Under the pieces are notes generated by a model. The model worked only from the letters and a program-made list of their open reading frames with translations, did no database searches and had not been told where the DNA came from. Position numbers and translations under genes: made by a program. DNA of 64,000 nt from Gammaproteobacteria bacterium (ex Lamellibrachia satsuma) (GTDB lineage: Bacteria; Pseudomonadota; Gammaproteobacteria; Chromatiales; Chromatiaceae): the NCBI GenBank assembly GCA_019623805.1, contig CP053680.1:806001-870000 (forward strand). Direction: 5' to 3'. Position 1 is the stretch's first letter. Each line of letters begins with the position of its first letter. Positions 38,341 through 46,233 of the stretch are shown piece by piece.

Positions 38341-39477
38341 TTAGAAGTCCGACAATCGTTGCTGCAGCATTTCAACCCTCGCATGCTGCACAGCCTCACC
38401 CAGAGCCGCCCCTTCGAGACCTGTACGGCGCAACGCCTGCACATCGACCGATAAAACCACCTGCCCTGCAAGCTCCAGACGAGGCCATGCCGCCTTCATC
38501 TTCTCTGGCCAAAGGGCGTGGCAGCTCAGCTCAAAAGCCCGGTAACGCTCAGGCTGCTGCACAGGCTTCAATCTGGCAACGATACGCAGCAGATTTTCCG
38601 CAGATGTTTCCGCATCGAGCTCAACGCCGTAAACCAGCATCCACTCAAGCAGATCCGTAAACTCACGCTCAACCGGTAGCTGTCTGGAGAATTCAGCCAT
38701 CTCGCCGGTTCGTGCCAACCCGGCGAACATCACAGCAACGAAGCGCACCCTGAGATCTTCGGTCAAAACCACCGCCCGGTGCAGAGGCGCCATTGCTGCT
38801 TTGGGGGAGGGATGACCAAGAACAGTCGCATCTCCCATCGTCTCTCCCAAAACGGGGAGCAGGCGCTGCAGGACGCCACATTGATGCAGTACCTCAAAAA
38901 AACGCCAGGGCTGAGGCTGGGCGAGAGCCTTTTTCATCTCTCGCCAGACCCGCTCAGATTTGAGATTGGGCAGATCATCGGAGGCGGCCATCTTCTTCAT
39001 CAGGTCGTGAGTGCCGTGGGCAACCCGAAATCCCCATTGCCCAAGTTTTGCGGCGAAACGGGAAATCCGCAGCAGGCGGACGGGATCTTCGGTAAAAGCG
39101 GGGGTTATATGCCGCAACAAACCCTCATTCAGATCGTCACGTCCGTGGCAAAGATCGATGATGTTGCCGTCGGCATCCTCGGCCAGCGCATTGATGGTCA
39201 GGTCCCGCCGCAGCAAATCCTGCTCCAGGGTGATATCCGGTCCCGCATCCACCTCAAAGCCATGATATCCGGGACCGGTTTTGACCTCAGTGCGCGCCAG
39301 GGCGTATTCATCCCCGCTCTCCGGATGAAGAAAGACCGGAAAGTCACCCGGCATCGACTGGTAACCCGCGTCGACCATCTCCCTGGCCGTGGCGCCCACC
39401 ACCACCCAGTCACGATCGTAAACCGGCAACCCCAGCAATCGATCCCGCACCGCACCACCCACCAGGTAGATTTTCAC
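38341..39477 (-). CDS. cca: CCA tRNA nucleotidyltransferase
   Basis: A 378-residue class II nucleotidyltransferase that adds or repairs the 3' CCA of tRNAs. Visible are VGGAVRDRLLG, the metal-binding D-x-D region in VYDRDWVVVG, RRDLTINALA, and the base-selecting region EDPVRLLRISRFAAKLG. The start is GTG at 39477 with GAGAGGG upstream, giving the standard KIYLVGGAVRD N-terminus. It is about 34 residues shorter than E. coli Cca and the HD-type phosphohydrolase motif is not evident, so it probably lacks the multifunctional C-terminal activities. Confidence 0.92.
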   Translation of the reverse strand: MKIYLVGGAVRDRLLGLPVYDRDWVVVGATAREMVDAGYQSMPGDFPVFLHPESGDEYALARTEVKTGPGYHGFEVDAGPDITLEQDLLRRDLTINALAEDADGNIIDLCHGRDDLNEGLLRHITPAFTEDPVRLLRISRFAAKLGQWGFRVAHGTHDLMKKMAASDDLPNLKSERVWREMKKALAQPQPWRFFEVLHQCGVLQRLLPVLGETMGDATVLGHPSPKAAMAPLHRAVVLTEDLRVRFVAVMFAGLARTGEMAEFSRQLPVEREFTDLLEWMLVYGVELDAETSAENLLRIVARLKPVQQPERYRAFELSCHALWPEKMKAAWPRLELAGQVVLSVDVQALRRTGLEGAALGEAVQHARVEMLQQRLSDF

Positions 39478-39496
39478 GCCAAACCCTCTCTTTCCA

Positions 39497-41284
39497 TCAC
39501 TCCCGCTCTTCCTGCTGCAACTGCCACATCTGCCGGTAACGGCCATTCATCGCCAACAACTCCCGGTGGGTGCCCTGTTCCACAATACTACCCTGCTCCA
39601 TTACCAGGATACGGTCCGCATCCACCACCGTGGAGAGACGATGGGCGATGACCAGTGTCGTGTGATCCTTCGCCACCTCTTTCAGGGTCTCCTGAATCAC
39701 CTGTTCCGTCTTGGTATCGAGTGAGGATGTGGCCTCGTCGAAAACCAGTATTCGCGGCCGCTTGAGCATCGCCCGGGCGATGGCGATGCGCTGTTTCTCG
39801 CCACCGGAGAGTTTGAGTCCCCGCTCCCCCACCACCGTCTCATATCCGTCCGGCAGCGAATCGATGAACGCTGCGATATGGGCGATACGCGCAGCGGCTT
39901 CGATCTCATCCCGGCCGGCATCCGGCCGGCCATAAGAGAGATTGTAGAGGATAGATTCGTTGAACAGCACGGTATCCTGGGGCACGATGCCGATCACCGC
40001 CCGCAGGCTGTCACGGGTCACTGATCGAATATCCTGCCCGTCCAGCAGCACCCGGCCGCCGGTGATGTCGTAGAAACGGAACAACAGTCGGGAGAGGGTC
40101 GACTTGCCCGCCCCGCTATGTCCCACCACCGCCACCTTTTCACCAGGCCGGATGGTGAAATCCACACCGTGCAGGATCGCCCGCTCTTTCTGGTAGGAGA
40201 AATCCACAAACTCGAAGCGGACCTCCCCCTCACGCAGCACCAGGGGTTGTGCATCCGGCGCATCGGTGATCTCCGGCTTTTGCTTCAGCAGTTTGAAGAT
40301 AAGATCCATATCCGCCAGGGAGTATTTGATCTGACGATAGACAATGCCGAGAAAGTTCAGGGGAATAAAAAGCTGCAACATAAAGGCATTGACCAGCACC
40401 AGGTCGCCGATTGACATCTCACCCTTCACCACTCCATCGGTGGCAAAGATCATGATAATGGTGACGCCGATGGCGATTATCCCGCCCTGACCAAAATTGA
40501 GCAGTGACATGGAAGTCTGGCTCTTGACAGCATTATCCTCCCACTGGGAAAGCGTGCCGTCGAAACGGTCCAGCTCCAATCGTTCGTTGCCGAAATATTT
40601 GACCGTCTCATAATTGATGAGACTATCGAAGGCTTGGCTATTGGCCTGCGAATCCAGCTTGTTCATGGCATGGCGGTACTCCATGCGCCACTCAGTGATC
40701 GCCAGAGTAAAGCCGATATAGACCGCCACGGCGCCAAAGGTGACCAGCGTGAAAACGATGTCGTACTGGGTCAGCAGTACCACCGCCACCAGACTGAACT
40801 CCACCAGCATCGGCAGGATACTGAAGACCATGTAGTTGAGAATGGAACTGACCGAACGGGTACCCCGTTCCAGATCGCGGCTGATAGCCCCGGTCTGGCG
40901 CTCCAAATGGAAGCGTAGGGATAGATCATGCAGATGGTTCAACACCCGGTTGGATAGACGCCTCATGGCGCGATAACGCACCCGCGCGAAAACGGCATCC
41001 CGCAGCTCATTGAAAAGCGAACTGCTGAGGCGCAGCGCACCGTAGCCCAATAGAAGTGAGAGGGGCAAAACCAACAGCAACTTGTCGCCCTTTTCCAGGA
41101 GGTCGACAATCTCTTTCAGCACCAGAGGAATACCCACATTGGCCAGTTTTGCGACTACCAGGCAACCCAGCGCAAACAGTGCCCTCCCGCGATACTCCCA
41201 AAGGAAGGGCAACATGTTGCGAAGGTTGTGAAAATCTCGTCTATCCTTGTGAACCCCGTTTTGGGATTGAATATAGTGGGACAT
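39497..41284 (-). CDS. ABC exporter, ATM1/HMT1-type
   Basis: A 595-residue half-transporter: six membrane helices (about 30-310), then an ABC ATPase with Walker A GHSGAGKST, signature LSGGEKQRI and Walker B ILVFDEATSSLD. The membrane domain (NVGIPLVLKEIVDLLE; FGQGGIIAIGVTIIMIFA) resembles ABCB7/ATM1/HMT1 exporters, which move glutathione-linked sulfur or metals. In a sulfur oxidiser, export of glutathione polysulfide-type compounds or metal detoxification is plausible (inference). It lies 19 bp upstream of cca. Confidence 0.88.
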   Translation of the reverse strand: MSHYIQSQNGVHKDRRDFHNLRNMLPFLWEYRGRALFALGCLVVAKLANVGIPLVLKEIVDLLEKGDKLLLVLPLSLLLGYGALRLSSSLFNELRDAVFARVRYRAMRRLSNRVLNHLHDLSLRFHLERQTGAISRDLERGTRSVSSILNYMVFSILPMLVEFSLVAVVLLTQYDIVFTLVTFGAVAVYIGFTLAITEWRMEYRHAMNKLDSQANSQAFDSLINYETVKYFGNERLELDRFDGTLSQWEDNAVKSQTSMSLLNFGQGGIIAIGVTIIMIFATDGVVKGEMSIGDLVLVNAFMLQLFIPLNFLGIVYRQIKYSLADMDLIFKLLKQKPEITDAPDAQPLVLREGEVRFEFVDFSYQKERAILHGVDFTIRPGEKVAVVGHSGAGKSTLSRLLFRFYDITGGRVLLDGQDIRSVTRDSLRAVIGIVPQDTVLFNESILYNLSYGRPDAGRDEIEAAARIAHIAAFIDSLPDGYETVVGERGLKLSGGEKQRIAIARAMLKRPRILVFDEATSSLDTKTEQVIQETLKEVAKDHTTLVIAHRLSTVVDADRILVMEQGSIVEQGTHRELLAMNGRYRQMWQLQQEERE

Positions 41285-41414
41285 GCTAGAATGCGATCAG
41301 TGTGAAAACTGGATTTTATCGGAATCTCCGATAGAAACGCAGATTTCTCTAATATTTCTGTGGATAAAACCGGGCAATTCCAAGGTTTAATCTGCAGACC
41401 ACTTTATAGTTAGC

Positions 41415-41595
41415 GCCCGTCCGGAAACACTGTTTTCACCACGAAGCGCACGATGTACACGCGACTGCATGGATGCAGGAGGTAGAGCAACGCAGGAAGC
41501 AGTTGCCGAAAGGAAATTTATTGTTAGTCAATCTGTTACCTTCGTGATCTTCGTGCGCTTTGTGGTTAGATACGGGTTTCCGAATGGACACTGGT
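41415..41595. repeat. MITE-like element with long imperfect terminal inverted repeats
   Basis: The left end (CGTCCGGAAACACTG ... CACCACGAAGCGCACGA) and the reverse complement of the right end (AGTGTCCATTCGGAAACCC ... AACCACAAAGCGCACGA) align over about 45 bases, enclosing some 80 bases with no reading frame. The inner arms contain the CTTCGTGxxCTTCGTGCGCTTTGTGG motif known as an intergenic repeat in many bacteria. It occupies most of the 340-bp gap before the S24-like gene. Confidence 0.7.
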
Positions 41596-41623
41596 TAACC
41601 AAGTAGATTTATACAGACAGATC

Positions 41624-41980
41624 ATGAGCAACGAGTGTAGTTATAACGAGCTTTACCCCCTCCAGGTACTGGACGACAGCATGGAACCGGAATTTCCCGC
41701 CAAGTGCGTCATCGTCATCGAACCGGCAGAAGTCTGTGCCACCGGGGCCTATATCGTGGCCGAGGTGGATGGGGAACGCTGGTTCCGCCAATACATTTCG
41801 GAAGGAGACGGAAAGAAGCGGCTGCAGGCTCTCAAGGCCGGTTACCCAGCCATCGATCTCACGGGAAAGAGTTTCAAGATCCTCGGCGTAATCGTGCAGC
41901 GTAACGTCAAGCGCGACATCAAACACTACTCTCCATACGTTCCCAACGGTGGCACTCCACCAGTCACCAACCTGAAGTAG
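41624..41980 (+). CDS. S24/LexA-type peptidase-fold protein
   Basis: A 118-residue protein containing only the beta-rich LexA/UmuD catalytic fold. The nucleophile Ser is in LDDSMEPEF, but the Lys of the Ser-Lys dyad (VKRL in LexA) aligns with Arg in WFRQYI, so self-cleavage is doubtful. There is no DNA-binding domain or membrane anchor. The N-terminus carries one Cys (NECSYNE). It is followed after 17 bp by the RND adaptor gene. Role unknown. Confidence 0.75.
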   Translation: MSNECSYNELYPLQVLDDSMEPEFPAKCVIVIEPAEVCATGAYIVAEVDGERWFRQYISEGDGKKRLQALKAGYPAIDLTGKSFKILGVIVQRNVKRDIKHYSPYVPNGGTPPVTNLK

Positions 41981-41997
41981 GACCTGTTAACCGACTC

Positions 41998-43059
41998 ATG
42001 CGTGCCAGGTATCTTTTCAGGCTAGTATCGACACTGCTGTTTACCATCAGCCTCTTTGCCTGCACGGAGCCGAGCGGCAGCGCAAAAAAAAGTGGTGCTG
42101 ACAAAAAGTCCCGCCCCGCCACCAAACATCTGGTGGTGACCGAAACCCTGACCCCTCGCGCAGTCGGACTCAAACATGAACTCACCGGCACTCTGCGCGC
42201 CCGTCAAAAGGTGCGTATCTTCAGCCAGGAAGAGGGGCGCATCACCGAATTGCCTTTTTATGAGGGAGACAGGATAAAAGCCGGCCGGCTGCTGGCCCGC
42301 CTGGAGAGCGACCTGCTCGAAGCCGAACTGCGGAAGGCAACCGCCACCACCCGTCAGTCCAGACTCAATCTAAAACGAATCGAGGATCTGGCCAGACATA
42401 AAGCCACCTCAGAAGACGAACTGGCCCGCGCCAGGACCGAAGTTGAAGTCTCGATGGCAGAGCAAAAGCTTCTGGAAACCCGGCTGGCCTATACACAGAT
42501 CAAGGCCCCCTTCAGCGGCGTTATCAGTCAGCGCCTGGTGGAACCCGGCGATGTGGTACCCCGCCATACCCATCTGTTGACACTGATCGATCCTGAATCG
42601 CTCATCATCGAGATACCTGTATCCGACCTGCTGCTGCCCAATCTCAGCCTGGGTGATCCCGTCCTGGTAGGCATAGATGGCCTCGGCTCCAAGCGGTTTT
42701 CCGGCAAGGTAAAACGCATCCATCCGGAACTGGACATCAACACCCGCATGGGCATCATTGAAGTGATGCTGGATCCCATACCCCAGGCCGCACGTCCCGG
42801 CCAACTCTCCCGTGTAAGCCTGGAAACCGCACAAAAGCAACGCCTGATGGTGCCTTTCAAGGCCCTGCAACGGGATAATGCGGGGGAGTATGTCTTTCTC
42901 CTCAATGGAAACAGCAAAGCCCTGCGCACCTCGGTGACCAGCGGCAGTCACATTGCCAACCGGGTTGAGATCGTCTCAGGACTCAAAGTCGGCGACGTCA
43001 TCATCAGCAAAGGCATTCTCGGCCTGCGCAACGGCAAGCAGGTTACCCCAGTGGAGTAA
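41998..43059 (+). CDS. RND efflux periplasmic adaptor (membrane fusion protein)
   Basis: A 353-residue lipoprotein (lipobox LFAC). It has the adaptor layout: half-lipoyl domain (VRIFSQEEGRITELPFYEGDRIKAGRLLARLESDLLEAEL), a short alpha hairpin (RIEDLARHKATSEDELARARTEVE), the second lipoyl half (IKAPFSGVISQRLVEPGDVV), a beta barrel and a membrane-proximal domain (FKALQRDNAGEYVFLL). It links an inner-membrane RND pump to an outer-membrane channel. The only RND pump in the window is 3 kb away on the other strand, and no TolC-like gene is present. Confidence 0.9.
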   Translation: MRARYLFRLVSTLLFTISLFACTEPSGSAKKSGADKKSRPATKHLVVTETLTPRAVGLKHELTGTLRARQKVRIFSQEEGRITELPFYEGDRIKAGRLLARLESDLLEAELRKATATTRQSRLNLKRIEDLARHKATSEDELARARTEVEVSMAEQKLLETRLAYTQIKAPFSGVISQRLVEPGDVVPRHTHLLTLIDPESLIIEIPVSDLLLPNLSLGDPVLVGIDGLGSKRFSGKVKRIHPELDINTRMGIIEVMLDPIPQAARPGQLSRVSLETAQKQRLMVPFKALQRDNAGEYVFLLNGNSKALRTSVTSGSHIANRVEIVSGLKVGDVIISKGILGLRNGKQVTPVE

Positions 43060-43185
43060 TCTGCATGACAATCACTCCAAATTTTCCGCTATCCTTATAG
43101 GTAGGCAGCACTGTTGCGCCGCAACCTGTTCCATTATCCGACCGTTCAATGTCAGAATCGGGACACACTTTGAGGAGATAACATC

Positions 43186-43419
43186 GTGGACATCAATCTG
43201 GCGGACGTCACTATTCACGTCGACGAAAATCTTGATAAAGCTAGGCTCGACCAGTTGCAGTCGTCCTTTCGGCAAAGAGATGGAGTCGTCTCCGTACATG
43301 TAGACGAGCGCCGTCCCCATCTCTTCCTGCTGGAATACAATCCAACACTGGTAAGCAGCCAGGATCTGTTGAGCATCACCCAGTTTCAAGGTCTACACGC
43401 AGAACTGGTCGGACTCTGA
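43186..43419 (+). CDS. Small HMA-like fold protein, function unknown
   Basis: A 77-residue protein starting at GTG with GAGGAG nine bases upstream. The beta-alpha-beta-beta-alpha-beta pattern (VTIHVDENLDKARLDQLQSSFRQRDGVVSVHV) resembles heavy-metal-associated domains, but the metal-binding CxxC is absent and the protein has no cysteines at all. It stands alone, between the RND adaptor and the SQR-like flavoprotein genes. Confidence 0.65.
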   Translation: MDINLADVTIHVDENLDKARLDQLQSSFRQRDGVVSVHVDERRPHLFLLEYNPTLVSSQDLLSITQFQGLHAELVGL

Positions 43420-43590
43420 CAGCGCGGAGGGCTGCCCCTTCCAGTGCAGGGTATTCCTGCTTGTGACGGGGTGCGGCTCCCGATACTATTCGCACACCGA
43501 TCAGCAGGGGGGTATCCGTATGTGTCTGGACAAAGCTCCTCTGCGCAGATCAATTTACAAATGCAGGGTGTTGAAAAGATCTTAAAACTT

Positions 43591-43617
43591 GTCGGATTAC
43601 GCTATCGCTGATCCGAC
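43591..43617. repeat. Short REP-like palindrome
   Basis: GTCGGATTACGC-TATCG-CTGATCCGAC is an imperfect palindrome of the widespread GTCGGATTA..TAATCCGAC intergenic type, 50 bp upstream of the SQR-like gene. The remaining 170 bp between it and the previous gene show nothing else. Confidence 0.6.
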
Positions 43618-43668
43618 CTGCCTGGTGGCTTTTCTGGCACCCTCCCAATTGCGCTGGAGAACCCTTGC

Positions 43669-44796
43669 ATGAAGCGAGTAACCATTGTCGGCAGCGGTTT
43701 TGCTGCACTGACGGCTGTGCAGCATCTGCGGGCCGGCGACAAGGAGATGCAGATCACCGTCGTCAGCCCCAAGGCTGAATTCCACTATCTACCCGGCACT
43801 ATCTGGATTCCCTCCGGCCTGCGCCAACCCGAAGACCTGATCATTCCGCTGGAGAAGTTCTTCCGGCGCATGAACGTCATCCATCACGTTGCCGAAGCCA
43901 CAGGTCTGGAAGATGGCGGGCGCACTCTGATCACCAGCGATGGCAAGATCGAAAACGATGGTCTGATCATCGGTTCCGGCGGACGGTTCATAAAAAAACT
44001 GCCTGGTATCGAACACGCCATTACTCCCTGCGAAGGCGTTTCGGCAACCGTCAGAATCCGTGACCGTTTACAGGATCTGGAGGGCGGCACCATCGCCATC
44101 GGTTTTGCCGGCAATCCCAAGGAACCCAGCGCCATGCGTGGCGGCCCGATGTTCGAGTTTCTCTTCGGAATCGACCGGCAACTGCGCCTGGAGAAACGCC
44201 GCGACAAATTCAAACTCATCTTCTTCACCCCTGCAGAGAACCCAGGACAGCGTCTGGGACCCAAGGCGGTGAAGGGGCTGGTTCAGGAGATGGCCAAACG
44301 GGGAATCGAAACCCATCTCGGCTTTAAAATGAAAGCGTTCACCGAAACCAAGGTGATCACCCACGGCGGCGAATTTGATGCCGACCTGATCCTCTTCATG
44401 CCCGGTATGACCGGCAATTTGTGGTTCGACAACACTGACCTGCCCCGCTCCCCGGGCGGACTGGTAAAGGCAGACGCTCAGTGCCGGGTCGAAGGCATGA
44501 AACAGATCTACGTGGCCGGTGATTCCGGCAGCTTTCCCGGCCCCGATTGGATGCCGAAGCAGGCTCACATGGCCGATCTGCAGGCGGTGGCAGCGGCCAA
44601 GAATCTGCTGGCGGAGTTCCGGGGGGAGACACCCAAAGAGACCTACAAGGTGGAACTGGTCTGTATCGTCGACAGCCAGACCTCCGGCATGCTGGTGGCC
44701 CGCACCGCCACGCGTAACATCGTGATGCCAAACATGCGTCTGTTCCATTGGCTCAAGCGTCTGTTCGAGTGGTGGTATCTGCGGCAGTACCGTTAA
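43669..44796 (+). CDS. SQR-like FAD/NAD(P)-dependent oxidoreductase
   Basis: A 375-residue flavoprotein of the SQR/NDH-2/FCSD superfamily: FAD motif GSGFAALTAVQHL, the aligned FHYLPGTIWIPSGL loop, IIGSGGRF, and a C-terminal FAD contact (IYVAGDSGSFPGPDWMPKQAHMADLQA). Its four Cys are not at the sites of the Sqr redox pair, so classical sulfide:quinone activity is doubtful. The basic, aromatic C-terminus (FHWLKRLFEWWYLRQYR) looks membrane-binding. GGAGA precedes the ATG. It could be a quinone reductase or sulfur-related oxidoreductase. Confidence 0.85.
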   Translation: MKRVTIVGSGFAALTAVQHLRAGDKEMQITVVSPKAEFHYLPGTIWIPSGLRQPEDLIIPLEKFFRRMNVIHHVAEATGLEDGGRTLITSDGKIENDGLIIGSGGRFIKKLPGIEHAITPCEGVSATVRIRDRLQDLEGGTIAIGFAGNPKEPSAMRGGPMFEFLFGIDRQLRLEKRRDKFKLIFFTPAENPGQRLGPKAVKGLVQEMAKRGIETHLGFKMKAFTETKVITHGGEFDADLILFMPGMTGNLWFDNTDLPRSPGGLVKADAQCRVEGMKQIYVAGDSGSFPGPDWMPKQAHMADLQAVAAAKNLLAEFRGETPKETYKVELVCIVDSQTSGMLVARTATRNIVMPNMRLFHWLKRLFEWWYLRQYR

Positions 44797-44872
44797 CCAA
44801 GAAGGGGTTTTACTTCCCGAAACTGTGGTATTCCTCAATTATGGTCTGGCCAGTGGCCGCTATAATGAGCTG

Positions 44873-46075
44873 ATGCACGATGCAACCCGGACAAACTCTT
44901 CAACGCCTCTCAAACAGCTTTACATCAAAGAAGAGCAGAAAAGCGAGCGCTATGCGAACAACGCCAGAATTTTATTCACCTTCCTCTACTTTCTGGCGGG
45001 GTTCAGCATACGCAGTGAGATTCCAGAATCCTCCTTCATCGCCATAATCAGCGCTTCGCTGGTTAACCTGATCTACGGCGTCCTGCTCCATTTCCATCTC
45101 AAACGAGACAGGCATATCTGGTGGCTGAAATATCTCTCTGTCACCATAGATATCCTCCTGCTCTCCATCGTCCTCTACGCCTTCGGCACCTATCGAACCT
45201 TCAAGTCAGAGGCCTTCCTGCTCTACTATCTCTGGATCGGTCTTGCCACCATCCGTTTTTCACCCCGACTCACCCTGCTCTCGGGGGTACTCAGCATCGG
45301 CCTCTACCTGCTGATTGTTTTCCTGGCAATCAGCAGAGGCACGATAGAACTCGGCACAATCTCAGATGATTTCACCACCCCATTGGTAAGTGACAGCAAT
45401 ATTGCGCTGCGGGTTATTTTTCTTGCGTTTTTTACCGCTCTCGCCGTCTATATCTCCTCAATCTACCGGGGGATTGCTGCCCGTGCGATCCGCGAAGAGC
45501 TGCGCAAAGAGGAAAACGTCCAGCTGACAAATGCGCTGGACAGGCTTCGCAGTACGCAGAAGCAGTTGGCGGCCAAGAATCGGGAGCTCGCCCACCTTTC
45601 AGAGATCGACGTCCTGACCCAGCTCTACAACCGGCGAAAAATCGATCAGGTGATGCAGGAGAGTTTGGATAGCGCCCAACGAAACGACTCACCCCTGGCA
45701 CTTATCCTGCTCGATATCGACCACTTCAAATCGATCAACGACCGGTATGGACACCAGATGGGAGACGAAGTCATTCAGCACCTTGCGGAGCAGTTGAAGG
45801 ATAACGTGCGGGGCAACGACACGATTGGCCGTTGGGGAGGTGAGGAGTTTCTAATCATCTGCCCCGACCTTACAGCTGACAAAGCAATGAAACTGAGTGA
45901 AAGGCTCAGAGCCGCCATTGCCACGATCAGACCCAGCAACGGCACTCAAGTCACCGGCAGTTTCGGCATCACCTTTCTGCAAGCGGACGACACCACCGCA
46001 ACTCTCTTAAAGCGGGCAGATGATGCACTCTATCAGTCGAAAGACAATGGCAGGAATCGGGTGACGATGTTGTAG
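44873..46075 (+). CDS. Membrane diguanylate cyclase (GGDEF)
   Basis: About 400 residues: six membrane helices in the first 215, a coiled coil (LTNALDRLRSTQKQLAAKNRELAHL) and a GGDEF domain with intact active site GGEEF, LDIDHFKSINDRYGH and an inhibitory-site RxxD (RGND) five residues upstream of the signature. It should make c-di-GMP with product inhibition. The start is approximate: I use the ATG at 44873, but no strong ribosome-binding site is seen and the longer form begins at a GTG at 44825. Confidence 0.9.
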   Translation: MHDATRTNSSTPLKQLYIKEEQKSERYANNARILFTFLYFLAGFSIRSEIPESSFIAIISASLVNLIYGVLLHFHLKRDRHIWWLKYLSVTIDILLLSIVLYAFGTYRTFKSEAFLLYYLWIGLATIRFSPRLTLLSGVLSIGLYLLIVFLAISRGTIELGTISDDFTTPLVSDSNIALRVIFLAFFTALAVYISSIYRGIAARAIREELRKEENVQLTNALDRLRSTQKQLAAKNRELAHLSEIDVLTQLYNRRKIDQVMQESLDSAQRNDSPLALILLDIDHFKSINDRYGHQMGDEVIQHLAEQLKDNVRGNDTIGRWGGEEFLIICPDLTADKAMKLSERLRAAIATIRPSNGTQVTGSFGITFLQADDTTATLLKRADDALYQSKDNGRNRVTML

Positions 46076-46080
46076 GAGAA

Positions 46081-46143
46081 AGGTTTCAGGTTTCAGGTTT
46101 CAGGTTTCAGGTTTCAGGTTTCAGGTTTCAGGTTTCAGGTTTC
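46081..46143. repeat. Tandem heptamer repeat, nine copies of AGGTTTC
   Basis: Nine perfect direct copies of a 7-base unit (63 bp) start six bases after the diguanylate cyclase stop codon. There is no spacer structure, so it is not a CRISPR. Perfect copies suggest slipped-strand instability. Confidence 0.95.
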
Positions 46144-46205
46144 CAAAAGCTTGCTTTTGCCTATAAACGCGTCAAGCTCTGGCTTGAAAACAAATGCAAA
46201 ATCGC

Positions 46206-46233
46206 CCTGTCACCTGTCACCTGTCACCTGTCA
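46206..46233. repeat. Tandem heptamer repeat, four copies of CCTGTCA
   Basis: Four perfect direct copies, overlapping the 3' end of the RND pump gene. On the coding strand the repeat writes the last codons and the stop (K-V-T-G-D-R-stop), so a change in copy number would alter the C-terminus. Confidence 0.95.

Noticed and set aside
43669..44796. Calling this gene a second sulfide:quinone oxidoreductase
   Set aside because: The redox cysteines of Sqr are not present at the expected positions, so only superfamily membership is supported.
46081..46233. Possible CRISPR-like array
   Set aside because: Direct heptamers without spacers and no cas genes; simple tandem repeats instead.
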